This document shows, one piece after another, positions 8,221-16,806 of a DNA stretch of 64,000 nucleotides (positions within the stretch are counted from its first letter, which is position 1; every line of letters begins with the position of its first letter). This stretch comes from RUG420 sp045642465 (GTDB lineage: Bacteria > Bacillota > Clostridia > Oscillospirales > Acutalibacteraceae), in assembly GCA_045642465.1 (NCBI GenBank), contig JAZUIY010000015.1, forward strand, positions 496,001 through 560,000, read 5' to 3'. Position numbers and translations under genes: made by a program. The notes beneath the pieces are model-generated. The model made no database searches. It was given only the letters and a program-made list of their open reading frames with translations, and was not told where the DNA came from.

Positions 8221-10512
8221 ATGAACAAGAAAAAACTCCTAATTCTCATTGCGGCTATTTTGGCGGTCATTGTGGTTGCCCTTGTGGCAATCTTCATGAA
8301 TACCAAAACGGTTGAACCAAACGGTATAGCAGAATACGATGGGGGAGATTCCCCCCAGGCCGCATATGACCTACTGCTAAACCAAGTGCCGGTAGCCTAT
8401 GCCGGAAACACCAAAGACACCATTAGTTTGTCGAAACTGGTGCAGCAGGCAAAACTTGCTACACAACTGAAGGCAGAAGCGGATCCGGTAGATTACTACG
8501 TGAATTTACCGTCTGCCGATACCCTGATTGCAGAATGCTGCAAACTCTTAGGTGCTCCATATAACTTTGGGGCAAAGGGGTATGAAAATCCTTATTTCAA
8601 CAACGAAAAACAAAACGTTGCCAAGAGTCTGTCAACCAACCGACAGAACGGGGTAGACTGTTCCGGTTTGGTTTATTGGGCCATGTCCAATTTGGGATAC
8701 GGTTCTTCCGGATTCTTTCAACTGGACACTCCGCCAATTGACTCCATTCACTGGATTACCAACGACTCTTCCGCTTATAAGCTGACTTATAAGGGTGAAA
8801 CCGTTCCGGTAAATGTAGAAAAGTGGAACGAACTGCATACTGCCAGACCATACTGGCAGATGGCAGACGGCAGCACCATTGCTCCGGGTTCCGTAGTGGT
8901 CGTTCAGAGACATGACAACAAATCCGGGAACCATGTTTGGATTTACTTAGGTGAATTCAAAGACCGGGACGCTGTCATTGAATACTTGAAGAGTATTGGC
9001 GTAGACAAGAGCCTCTTGACCAAGAAAAACATTGAAGCAGGCAATGCAGAAGGCGGCACCCACTGGAGAATTGAATCCACCATGTCCGACCTGGACCATG
9101 ATGGCAAAGATGAAGTGGCACAGGTTTGCATCAACAACCGCGTACGCGGCGGCTTAACCCACGATGATGAAACCATGTATGCCTTCCAGGTAACCAGCCA
9201 CAATGACCATAAGAACTGTGCCAAAGTAGAAGCAGGCAAAAAGCCAACTTGTGAAGCAGAAGGCACCACAGATCAGATTTTCTGTACCTTCCGCAACAAG
9301 ATTGTTCAGGAACATCAGGCCATTCCGGCCACCGGTCATGACTGGGTAGAAAAGGCAGGTACCGCTGCTACTTGTACCAAACCGGGCACCGCAACGGATA
9401 AGACTTGCAAGGTTTGTAACAAGATTGAACTGGGCGAACCAACCAATCAGCTGATGCACAAGTACGTAGACGGGAAGTGCACCATGTGCGGCAAAGTCCA
9501 GGACAAGACCGCAACATCCATCGACCGCGTCTTTGACGGGTATGGCATTGTGAGAGCCTACGGCGACTCACGCTACCAGACCTCTCTGCAGGCGGCCGAA
9601 CTCATGAAGCAGGCCATGAACGCCACCACCTTCGGAAGTGTCATTATTGCGTCTGGTGAAGACTTTGCCGATGCACTTTCCGGTTCCGGCCTCAGCGCCA
9701 AGGTGTCGGCACCAATCCTTCTCGTTGACCCGAACAATTACCAAAACGTCAACGACAAGACCTTGGCCTATATTAAACAGAACCTCGTTCCAAACGGCAC
9801 CATCTTCATCCTTGGTGGCACCAATGCAGTGCCGGAAACTACTGAAACCGCACTCAAGGCCATCAGTGCCAACACCATCCGCCTCTTCGGCGAAACCCGT
9901 TATGACACCAACGTGGCCATTCTGAACGAGATTGAAAATTATACAGAATCCAAAGAACTCCTTGTTTGTTCTGCAACTAGCTATGCAGATGCACTTTCTG
10001 TATCCGCTACCGGGAAACCGGTTATGCTGGTAGACCCTGTCACCGGTACCCTTACCGAGGGTCAGAAAGAATATCTGAACAAGAGAATGCCAAACACCAT
10101 CTACATCATTGGTGGCGAATCAGCCGTTCCGGCTAGCATTGAAGGAGACATTACCGCGAATACCGGTGTGGTCCCAACAAGACTGTTTGGAGCAAACCGA
10201 TATGAGACTTCCGAAAAAGTGGCTTCTGCCCTCTTTGGGAAGGATATCACCGTCGTAACCTTAGCTTACGGAGAGAACTACCCAGACGGACTTTGTGCCG
10301 GCCCGGTAGCATATCAATTAGGAGCACCGCTGCTTTTGGTTATGCCAAATGAATATGGCAATACGTTCAACGATATTGCCAGAGACTACGTTGCTACTCT
10401 GTCCGGAGACGTCAAGTTACTTGCCTTCGGCGGACCGGGCAGTAATAACCGTCAAATGACCAATGCGGTTATTCGGGGCGTAAAGGAAGGAACGGTGATA
10501 GACTGCAAGTAA
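8221..10512 (+). CDS. CWB2 surface protein with NlpC/P60-like peptidase domain
   Basis: A 763-residue exported protein. An N-terminal hydrophobic segment (residues 5-27, signal peptide or anchor) is followed by a peptidase-like region in which D-C-S-G-L-V-Y-W supplies Cys147 and N-H-V-W-I-Y-L supplies His238, the Cys-His arrangement of NlpC/P60 endopeptidases that cut peptidoglycan stem peptides. Residues about 325-425 carry paired Cys motifs (K-T-C-K-V-C and K-C-T-M-C-G-K) like a small zinc-ribbon module. Three CWB2 repeats fill residues 440-763 (each with R-Y-x-T and a G-G-x-x-A-V type core), which bind anionic wall polymers. Start is supported by a strong AAGGAGG. Substrate cutting is inferred. 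Confidence 0.88.
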   Translation: MNKKKLLILIAAILAVIVVALVAIFMNTKTVEPNGIAEYDGGDSPQAAYDLLLNQVPVAYAGNTKDTISLSKLVQQAKLATQLKAEADPVDYYVNLPSADTLIAECCKLLGAPYNFGAKGYENPYFNNEKQNVAKSLSTNRQNGVDCSGLVYWAMSNLGYGSSGFFQLDTPPIDSIHWITNDSSAYKLTYKGETVPVNVEKWNELHTARPYWQMADGSTIAPGSVVVVQRHDNKSGNHVWIYLGEFKDRDAVIEYLKSIGVDKSLLTKKNIEAGNAEGGTHWRIESTMSDLDHDGKDEVAQVCINNRVRGGLTHDDETMYAFQVTSHNDHKNCAKVEAGKKPTCEAEGTTDQIFCTFRNKIVQEHQAIPATGHDWVEKAGTAATCTKPGTATDKTCKVCNKIELGEPTNQLMHKYVDGKCTMCGKVQDKTATSIDRVFDGYGIVRAYGDSRYQTSLQAAELMKQAMNATTFGSVIIASGEDFADALSGSGLSAKVSAPILLVDPNNYQNVNDKTLAYIKQNLVPNGTIFILGGTNAVPETTETALKAISANTIRLFGETRYDTNVAILNEIENYTESKELLVCSATSYADALSVSATGKPVMLVDPVTGTLTEGQKEYLNKRMPNTIYIIGGESAVPASIEGDITANTGVVPTRLFGANRYETSEKVASALFGKDITVVTLAYGENYPDGLCAGPVAYQLGAPLLLVMPNEYGNTFNDIARDYVATLSGDVKLLAFGGPGSNNRQMTNAVIRGVKEGTVIDCK

Positions 10513-10585
10513 TGAACCATAAAAACCATCTTGTATACTATATATATAGTAACCACAAGATGTAGCGTGAAAAACCATAAAAACC
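10513..10585. repeat. direct repeat pair and hairpin upstream of 10677 gene
   Basis: AACCATAAAAACC occurs twice (near 10515 and near 10573), flanking an inverted repeat CATCTTGT ... ACAAGATG that encloses an alternating TA run. No U-tract follows, so it does not look like an intrinsic terminator. It precedes a good promoter and may be a regulatory site or 3' processing hairpin. Confidence 0.45.
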
Positions 10586-10604
10586 GCGTAGTTATAGGAA
10601 AAAC

Positions 10605-10633
10605 TTGCATTTTTAATGGAGTTCATGTATTAT
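10605..10633 (+). promoter_or_regulatory. sigma-A promoter for the 10677 CWB2 gene
   Basis: TTGCAT (10605-10610), exactly 17 bases, then TATTAT (10628-10633). It lies 44 bases upstream of the coding start, and AAAGGAGGG sits just before the ATG. This is one of the best promoter matches in the window. Confidence 0.65.
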
Positions 10634-10676
10634 TACACTACATTTTTATGGAATTTTCTAAAGGAGGGAAATTTCT

Positions 10677-12533
10677 ATGGAAAACACTCGTATGCGTAAA
10701 AGATTGCCAGCCTTAGTGTGCACCGTTCTGGCCCTGGTCATTATGATGTCCGCTTTCCTGACAGTTTTTGCTGCAGATTCCAAGATTCCTGAAGCTATCT
10801 TGGATTTGAATGCCATCACCGTTCAAGATGATCAGCCGCCTCGTTCTTTGTCTCTCGACGAGGATGACTATAAAATCACTGAATTCTATTGGACTCAGGA
10901 CGATGGTACTGTATTTGGCAACAAGTATGACAGCAAGACAAAGGCCGTTAAAACCTATGCAGGTTTCAAGACCTTCCAGTCCGGTCATACCTACAACATG
11001 ACTATTGTAGTCACTGCTAAAAACGGCAATAAGTTTGATAAAGAAGCAAAAGCCAACATTTCAAACTGGAACTATCCAGCTAATGCTCTTACAGCAACTG
11101 TTTCAAGTGATGGAAAAACCATGACCATTACTGCTAAGGGTATCAACCCGAAGGATGACAAAGTAATTGTTGCTGCATCTGTTAACTCCATTACTCTCAA
11201 GAAGGGTAATAAGGGCCTCGTAGCAGAGCCAAGAGCTGATGGAACCATCTACACTTATGGAGATGCTCTTACCAAGCAGTTGTCTGGTACTATTAGCCTT
11301 GCAATTGATGGCAAGACCATCATTGACAACGTTAAACTTTCCGACCTTAGCAATTGTGTTTACAATGGCGTAAAGGCTGACGTTACTGTAACTTCCTTGT
11401 TCGACATGGACCTTCTTCCATTTGGCGTTTATGCTTGTACCGCTCACTTCAACGGTTGGAAGAATGCTCTTGGCTTGGACGTTACCGCTGACTTCCTTGT
11501 AACCGTAACTTCCGGTCTTCCATATGAAGACTGGTTCATGGGTGCAACCAAGTTTAGAGCTTATGGTGACAACAAATATGGCACCTCTTTGGCAGCTGCA
11601 GATATGTACCTTGAAATCCTCAAGGACAACTGCAACCTTCTGAAGTTCAACAACGTAATCATTACCACTGGTAGAGATTACGCCGACGCACTCTCTGCAT
11701 CTGCTCTTGCAGCTCAGAAGTACGCTCCAATCATCTTGGTAGATACCAAGAATGGTAAGCAGATTTCTCAGGACGTAGTTAACTACGTTAAGGATAACCT
11801 TCAGATTCTCGGCTCCGTTTATATCATCGGTGGCCCAGACGCAGTATCCTATGAAGCAGAAAATGCTCTGAAACAGGCTTGCGGTAATATCAATGTTTAC
11901 CGTAATCCAGGTAAGACCAGATACGAAACCAACCTGTCTATCCTAAACAAGGTAGGCGTATTTGGTAAGGAAGTTCTGGTTTGCTCCGCAAACAACTATC
12001 CTGATGCACTGACTGCAGCCGCTACCGGTAAGCCAATTCTTCTTGCTGATAACAAGACCGGCAAGTTGAACCAGGCTCAGAAGGACTTCTTAAAGAACTG
12101 CGGCGCTGCTTCTTACACCGTAATTGGTGGTAAGTCTGCTGTTCCTGATTCCATTATTCAGGACCTTAAGGCTGTAACCGGCAAGACCGCTAGAAGAATT
12201 AATGCCGCTAACAAGCAGGACGATCATAGATACGGTACTTCTAAGAAAGTTGCTGAAACTTACTTCAAGACCACTGATCTTGCCTTCTTGGTAACCGGTG
12301 AAGACTTCCCAGATGCTCTTTGCGCAGGTCCAATTGCTCACCAGCTTGGCGCTCCTATCCTTCTGGTAAGCAACCATGAAAGTGGCTTCAAGTATGCTAG
12401 AGATTACATCAATGCTACTAACGTTAAATATGCTATTGTTCTCGGTGGACAGGGCGCTGTTGCTGATGCAACTGTAAACGCTGTTCTCCCAGACGGCCAC
12501 AACCAGATTACAACTAAGTACTTCACTTTCTAA
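10677..12533 (+). CDS. CWB2 cell-wall-binding surface protein
   Basis: A 618-residue secreted protein. A basic start and hydrophobic stretch ending V-F-A-A-D form a signal peptide. Residues about 35-280 are an all-beta region whose first about 95 residues (W-T-Q near 65, then G-H-T-Y-N-M-T-I-V-V) share a pattern with the proteins at 14644 and 16807. Three CWB2 repeats occupy residues about 285-610, with Y-A-D-A-L, Y-P-D-A-L and F-P-D-A-L motifs and G-G-x-x-A-V cores. CWB2 repeats attach proteins to wall polymers non-covalently. Codon choice (GCT, ATT, GAC, AAG) suggests strong expression, as for an abundant surface or S-layer-like protein; that is inference. It has its own promoter and terminator. 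Confidence 0.9.
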   Translation: MENTRMRKRLPALVCTVLALVIMMSAFLTVFAADSKIPEAILDLNAITVQDDQPPRSLSLDEDDYKITEFYWTQDDGTVFGNKYDSKTKAVKTYAGFKTFQSGHTYNMTIVVTAKNGNKFDKEAKANISNWNYPANALTATVSSDGKTMTITAKGINPKDDKVIVAASVNSITLKKGNKGLVAEPRADGTIYTYGDALTKQLSGTISLAIDGKTIIDNVKLSDLSNCVYNGVKADVTVTSLFDMDLLPFGVYACTAHFNGWKNALGLDVTADFLVTVTSGLPYEDWFMGATKFRAYGDNKYGTSLAAADMYLEILKDNCNLLKFNNVIITTGRDYADALSASALAAQKYAPIILVDTKNGKQISQDVVNYVKDNLQILGSVYIIGGPDAVSYEAENALKQACGNINVYRNPGKTRYETNLSILNKVGVFGKEVLVCSANNYPDALTAAATGKPILLADNKTGKLNQAQKDFLKNCGAASYTVIGGKSAVPDSIIQDLKAVTGKTARRINAANKQDDHRYGTSKKVAETYFKTTDLAFLVTGEDFPDALCAGPIAHQLGAPILLVSNHESGFKYARDYINATNVKYAIVLGGQGAVADATVNAVLPDGHNQITTKYFTF

Positions 12534-12548
12534 TGTAAATCTATATGG

Positions 12549-12581
12549 AAAGCACCCTTTCTTAAGGGTGCTTTTCTTTTT
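12549..12581 (+). terminator. intrinsic terminator after 10677 gene
   Basis: AAAGCACCCTT and AAGGGTGCTTT form a stem around a short loop, followed by TCTTTTT. It lies 16 bases after the stop codon. Confidence 0.9.
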
Positions 12582-12630
12582 GCATTATGCTAAAATATTG
12601 GGTGTTCTAAAGAAAAGAGGAGCAGAATAA

Positions 12631-13398
12631 ATGACAGATTTACATTGCCATATTTTACCCGGTTTAGATGACGGTGCCAGAACCACCTTTGACACCGTTG
12701 ACATGATGAAGGACGAAATATCTCAAGGGGTTAAAAACGTAGTGCTAACGCCTCATTTTGACCCGGAACAGGACGACTTTGAAGAGTTCCTCATTCAGCG
12801 CAAAGCCGCCTGGAACAGGATGAGAGCCCACATAGATGAAGTCCCAGAACTCCGTGACATGAAAATCCGTGTTGGGGCAGAAGTATTTTATTCTGCCAGC
12901 CTTGCACTGCAAGAAGGACTGGACCACCTCTGCTTCACCAATACCCCGTACCTTCTCTTAGAACTGCCGGTAGGATACCGTCCTCAGTTTTTTGAAGAAA
13001 CCATCAGCAAACTGCGTATGCAAGGATACAAAATCATTATTGCCCACGTAGAAAGATACAAGTACTTAATGGATGACCTGAAGTCTCTGTACCGCCTGGT
13101 AGAAAACGGATGCATCATCCAAGTGAATTGCTCCTCCATCATCCGTGGAGGGGAAACCGCAAAGCAGGTTATCAAACTCATTGACTGGGGCTTAGTTCAC
13201 GTCATTTCTTCGGATGCCCACGACATGGAACGCCGGAACCCGAACATGTACGAAGCAGCCCTTGCCCTCAGTGAACAAATCGGCAACAAAGCCACCAAAC
13301 AAATCCTGCTCAACGGCAACAATATTTTTGAAAACAAGCCGCTAGACTTGCCTGAGCCACACTGCCCACGCAAGACCCTCACCGGCAAATGGAGATAA
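12631..13398 (+). CDS. cpsB: CpsB/YwqE-type tyrosine-protein phosphatase (PHP fold)
   Basis: A 255-residue PHP-superfamily phosphatase that removes phosphate from the tyrosine cluster of bacterial tyrosine autokinases, controlling capsule assembly. The metal-binding motif D-L-H-C-H-I-L-P-G-L-D-D-G-A is at residues 2-15; further ligands include T-P-H-F, G-A-E-V, A-H-V-E-R and S-S-D-A-H-D. The likely partner kinase lies 35 kb away at 48005, an unusual separation since the two are often adjacent. GalE follows after three bases, so the two are probably one transcript. Start supported by AAGAGGAGCAG. Confidence 0.92.
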   Translation: MTDLHCHILPGLDDGARTTFDTVDMMKDEISQGVKNVVLTPHFDPEQDDFEEFLIQRKAAWNRMRAHIDEVPELRDMKIRVGAEVFYSASLALQEGLDHLCFTNTPYLLLELPVGYRPQFFEETISKLRMQGYKIIIAHVERYKYLMDDLKSLYRLVENGCIIQVNCSSIIRGGETAKQVIKLIDWGLVHVISSDAHDMERRNPNMYEAALALSEQIGNKATKQILLNGNNIFENKPLDLPEPHCPRKTLTGKWR

Positions 13399-13401
13399 CA
13401 C

Positions 13402-14403
13402 ATGAGCATTTTACTCACCGGCGGCACCGGCTACATCGGCTCCCACACCGCTGTAGAACTCCTCACCCAAGGAGAAGACGTTGTCCTTGTAGACAATCTT
13501 TCCAATAGTGAACGAGAAGTGGTAGACAGAATTGCAAAAATCACAAATAAAACACCTACTTTCTATGAGGCAGATGTTCAGGATAAGGCCAAGATGAGAG
13601 AACTCTTCCAAAAGGAAGACATTGAAGCAGTTATCCACTTTGCAGGGTTAAAAGCGGTAGGGGAATCCATGGAAAAACCAACCCTCTACTACCGCAACAA
13701 CATAGACACCACCTTGACCCTTTTAGAAGTCATGGAAGAGTTCGGCTGTAAGACCATTGTCTTTAGTTCCAGTGCCACGGTATATGGCACCAAAAACCAG
13801 GTTCCATACGTGGAAACCATGGAAGCCGGAAACTGCTCTAACCCATACGGCTGGACCAAATACTTCATTGAACAAATCCTCGTGGATGAGTCCAACGCAA
13901 AGGGCTTAAACGTAGTACTTCTCCGGTACTTTAACCCGGTAGGTGCCCATGAAAGCGGCCTCATTGGTGAAAAGCCAAACGGCATTCCAAATAACCTCAT
14001 GCCATACATCATGCAAACTGCAGCAGGCATCCGAGACCACCTAAACATCTTCGGTAACGACTATGACACCCCAGATGGCACCGGCGTCAGAGACTACATC
14101 CACGTAGTAGATCTTGCCAAAGGCCACCTCAAGGCCCTCCAGTACGCCAAGACCCACAAGGGCACTGAAATCTTCAACCTCGGTTCCGGCAAAGGCACCA
14201 GCGTCTTAGAACTGGTAGAAAGCTTCCAAGAAGTGAACCAAATAGACGTTCCATACCAATTCACTGACCGCCGACCAGGAGACCTTGCCTGCTACTACGC
14301 AGACGCCACCAAAGCCAAAGACATCCTGAACTGGCAAACCGAAAAGACCGTAGCAGACATGTGCCACGACAGCTGGAACTGGCAAAAAAGCCAAACGAAA
14401 TAA
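13402..14403 (+). CDS. galE: UDP-glucose 4-epimerase
   Basis: A 333-residue extended short-chain dehydrogenase. G-G-T-G-Y-I-G-S-H at residues 6-14 binds NAD, S-S-S-A-T-V-Y-G supplies the catalytic serine/threonine region and Y-G-W-T-K the Y-x3-K pair. It interconverts UDP-glucose and UDP-galactose (possibly the N-acetyl forms) for the polysaccharide operons on either side. Length and motif order match GalE. It is directly downstream of cpsB and ends before a terminator at 14438. Confidence 0.95.
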   Translation: MSILLTGGTGYIGSHTAVELLTQGEDVVLVDNLSNSEREVVDRIAKITNKTPTFYEADVQDKAKMRELFQKEDIEAVIHFAGLKAVGESMEKPTLYYRNNIDTTLTLLEVMEEFGCKTIVFSSSATVYGTKNQVPYVETMEAGNCSNPYGWTKYFIEQILVDESNAKGLNVVLLRYFNPVGAHESGLIGEKPNGIPNNLMPYIMQTAAGIRDHLNIFGNDYDTPDGTGVRDYIHVVDLAKGHLKALQYAKTHKGTEIFNLGSGKGTSVLELVESFQEVNQIDVPYQFTDRRPGDLACYYADATKAKDILNWQTEKTVADMCHDSWNWQKSQTK

Positions 14404-14437
14404 ACAAAGGAAAAAAGAAAAAACAAGCAAAACGCAC

Positions 14438-14470
14438 AAAGAGGCATCACACATGTGACGCCTCTTTTTA
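14438..14470 (+). terminator. intrinsic terminator after galE
   Basis: AAAGAGGC-ATCAC and GTGAC-GCCTCTTT pair over 13 positions with one mismatch, closing an ACAT loop and followed by TTTA and more T residues. Confidence 0.9.
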
Positions 14471-14510
14471 TTTGCTTGTTATTTTTAATCGGACAATGCT
14501 AAAATAAGCC

Positions 14511-14516
14511 TATAAT
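14511..14516 (+). promoter_or_regulatory. -10 element of promoter for the 14644 leader
   Basis: TATAAT lies 13 bases before the first stem of the structured leader, so the transcript would begin about where the leader begins. A weak -35 (CGGACA, 14490-14495) is 15 bases upstream. Confidence 0.5.
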
Positions 14517-14528
14517 AAGTAAATAGAG

Positions 14529-14620
14529 AACGCTCTGGAGTCCCCTAAATCTAGAGCAACTTTTGACTCCAGAACGGCTGCGTCCCTAGGCACGGCTTTG
14601 TTTTGGAGCGTTTTTTATTT
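14529..14620 (+). promoter_or_regulatory. attenuator-like structured leader of unknown class
   Basis: Three stems that cannot all form at once are visible. (1) GCTCTGGA 14532-14539 with TCTAGAGC 14550-14557 (one G-U). (2) CTGGAGTC 14535-14542 with GACTCCAG 14565-14572. (3) AACGCTC 14529-14535 with GAGCGTT 14606-14612, which is followed by TTTTTATTT and would act as a terminator. A loop CCTA (in 14541-14550) can also pair with TAGG (14587-14590). The element lies directly upstream of the 14644 coding start and its ribosome binding site. It does not match a riboswitch class recognised here. Confidence 0.6.
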
Positions 14621-14643
14621 CAAGAGGAAGGAGAGGAACACAC

Positions 14644-16518
14644 ATGAAGAAGTCTTCACTGAGACTCATTCAGGCTATTCTTGTGCTGGCAATGTTGGTT
14701 AGCACCATTATGCCTTTGGCAGTATATGCTGAAGAATTACAAGATAATAACCCGGTAGTGGATGGCTTCGTTGCATGTGCAGTTGCTCCGAAAGATCTGG
14801 CCATGGATGCCACCGAAATGCCGTTGGCAGACGGCCAGAAACCAGGAACCTTGAAACTGGAAAATGACTGTGGCTCTTGCATCATTACCAACCAGAGTTG
14901 GTTCTCTGAAGATGACCCGAATCTGGAAACCTTCAAAGACGGGAAAACATACTATTTCAATATCGCTTTAAAGGCAGCAGACAACTTCTACTTTGATAAA
15001 ACCCAGTATGAAGATTATGCAGCTAACTTGTTTAAGTGCGTAGATATGGAAGAAGTATCCGGTAGGGTAGCAGATGACCAGAAAACCATGGAAGTACAGG
15101 GGAAATACACCTGTGACAAAACTTCTATTGGCAGCATCATTTTAGATGGCAAAGAAATTGAGCCAAAGCTGAAGGAAGCCGGTAAGTTACCAACCATCAA
15201 TAGCGAAGACTATGACGTTCAAATGGAATGGTACAGAACCGCTTCTGCCAAAGGATTTGAATATTTTGAACCGTCTGATAGTTACGAACTAGAAATGAAG
15301 TTCACCGCTAAAAACGGAAAGCACTTCAGCCAGAACCTTAAGATTGTACTGAAAGACGTAGAATGGTTTGACACCTTCTCTTGGGTAGATGCAGAAGGTT
15401 CTATGGCGGAAGCCGTATTTACCTACATTACCAAGGACGAAAGAACCATTAAGGAATTGAAAGTAGATGACACCACTGTCCTGAATAATTCCACCTTGAT
15501 GAATGACTACAAAGCCCTTGGCGAGATTGACTTCACCTGGAGCGGCCTTCCTGGAACCATTGTATTTACAGATGGCTCTGAGAAGAGAGTAGCCAATATG
15601 CAGCAGTTAATTTATAACGGCACCATTCATTATGGCACCATCCGCACCCAGGAAATTCCACAGGAAGTGGATACCAGCAATATTGACTATGCAACCCTTA
15701 GCTTCTACGATGACCCAATGGAAGCCATTGCAAAGGCAGAAGAGGAAGCAAAGCCAGATCCTATTTATGAGAAGATTGAAGAAGTAGGAAAGACTTACAA
15801 GCTGACCCTTGCTTTTGAAGAAGAAAACTTTAACTATTCCACCGACTTCAATGCAACGCTGCAGAACGGTTTTGATCTTCTGAAACTTGCTACCAAAGAT
15901 ATGGAAATCAAGTTGGATAAGGCTCCAACGTACCTTTCCATTAAGGACGGAATGCATCTTAGCATTGCAGAACAGAAGTGGACCGAAGATTTAGAAGGAA
16001 CCACTCCTATTGAAGGAAATTTAGTGGCTGAACAGAATTACTATTACACCCTTACTTTGAAGGCAGAAGATGGGTATCTGTTTGAACTTCCGGGTTGTAT
16101 GGATTACAACACCAGAAAGAATAATGTCTTTGATAACCCGAACCTCTTTGATTGCCTCATGAAGGATGAAGTGTCTCAGGACCGTCAGTACTGGACCCTT
16201 TGCTACAACATCCGTTTTGAACTTCCACCGGAAACCAACCTGTATAATCACATCATGAACAGTGCTCCAAAGACGGAGGAAGCAAAACAAGAAACTACCA
16301 ACAAAGAACAGAAACAAGAATCCACTGACAAGCAGCAGAGCGAAGTAACTGTTGCCAAGGATGCAAAAGATGCTAAAGAAACCAGCGAGGTTGCAAAAAA
16401 AGTGGTAGACACAGCAGATCATAGTTACATTTTCAAGTGGTCTTTCGTATTTGTACTCTCCGGAGTGGCATTTGTAGCAGTAACCTGGTACGACAAGGCT
16501 CGCTGTAGGGAAATTTAG
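14644..16518 (+). CDS. exported, C-terminally membrane-anchored repeat protein
   Basis: A 624-residue protein not assigned to a named family. It has a signal peptide (K-K basic start, hydrophobic 9-29, Y-A-E-E). The extracellular part holds at least two copies of a beta-rich module. One at residues about 60-125 reads P-G-T-L-K-L then W-F, F-K-D-G-K-T-Y-Y-F-N-I-A-L-K-A; another at about 435-500 reads Q-K-W-T, Q-N-Y-Y-Y-T-L-T-L-K-A-E-D-G-Y-L-F. A K/E/Q/T-rich spacer (545-590) precedes one membrane span (about 597-615) and a short basic tail, K-A-R-C-R-E-I. There is no LPXTG and no CWB2 repeat. The module recurs in the genes at 10677 and 16807. Expression is probably controlled by the leader at 14529. 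Confidence 0.75.
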   Translation: MKKSSLRLIQAILVLAMLVSTIMPLAVYAEELQDNNPVVDGFVACAVAPKDLAMDATEMPLADGQKPGTLKLENDCGSCIITNQSWFSEDDPNLETFKDGKTYYFNIALKAADNFYFDKTQYEDYAANLFKCVDMEEVSGRVADDQKTMEVQGKYTCDKTSIGSIILDGKEIEPKLKEAGKLPTINSEDYDVQMEWYRTASAKGFEYFEPSDSYELEMKFTAKNGKHFSQNLKIVLKDVEWFDTFSWVDAEGSMAEAVFTYITKDERTIKELKVDDTTVLNNSTLMNDYKALGEIDFTWSGLPGTIVFTDGSEKRVANMQQLIYNGTIHYGTIRTQEIPQEVDTSNIDYATLSFYDDPMEAIAKAEEEAKPDPIYEKIEEVGKTYKLTLAFEEENFNYSTDFNATLQNGFDLLKLATKDMEIKLDKAPTYLSIKDGMHLSIAEQKWTEDLEGTTPIEGNLVAEQNYYYTLTLKAEDGYLFELPGCMDYNTRKNNVFDNPNLFDCLMKDEVSQDRQYWTLCYNIRFELPPETNLYNHIMNSAPKTEEAKQETTNKEQKQESTDKQQSEVTVAKDAKDAKETSEVAKKVVDTADHSYIFKWSFVFVLSGVAFVAVTWYDKARCREI

Positions 16519-16542
16519 AACAAATAAGCGAACAATAGAACG

Positions 16543-16580
16543 ACTACGTGACAACCACATAACGTAGTTAAGGCTTTTTT
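16543..16580 (+). terminator. weak intrinsic terminator after 14644 gene
   Basis: ACTACGT 16543-16549 pairs with ACGTAGT 16562-16568 around a 12-base loop, followed by TAAGGCTTTTTT. The long loop makes it a weaker candidate. Confidence 0.5.
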
Positions 16581-16610
16581 AAGGAAACATTGTTAAATGT
16601 ACAACATGTA

Positions 16611-16640
16611 GGGCTCTTCCCATCGGGAAGGGCCCATTTC
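16611..16640 (+). terminator. strong hairpin, second terminator before 16807 gene
   Basis: GGGCTCTTCCC 16611-16621 pairs with GGGAAGGGCCC 16625-16635 over 11 positions (one G-U) with a three-base loop; the tail ATTTCTTG is only moderately T-rich. It lies in the 288-base gap between two surface-protein genes. The rest of this gap holds no gene and no clear promoter match. Confidence 0.55.
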
Positions 16641-16806
16641 TTGTCCGTTTTTAACGGTCGTTTTGCATTTTAAATCAACTTGTGTAAGGTATACAACAGC
16701 GTGAATTAAGATTCATTTAAGTTTAGTTTAATTGTGAATAGAAACTCATAGCCTGCGGAATTACAATAAACTCGAAATTAAAAAAGAAAGGCGAGGAATT
16801 CCCGCA

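Noticed and set aside
14529..14620. c-di-GMP, c-di-AMP, purine or glycine riboswitch
   Set aside because: The conserved core sequences of these classes were looked for and are not present.
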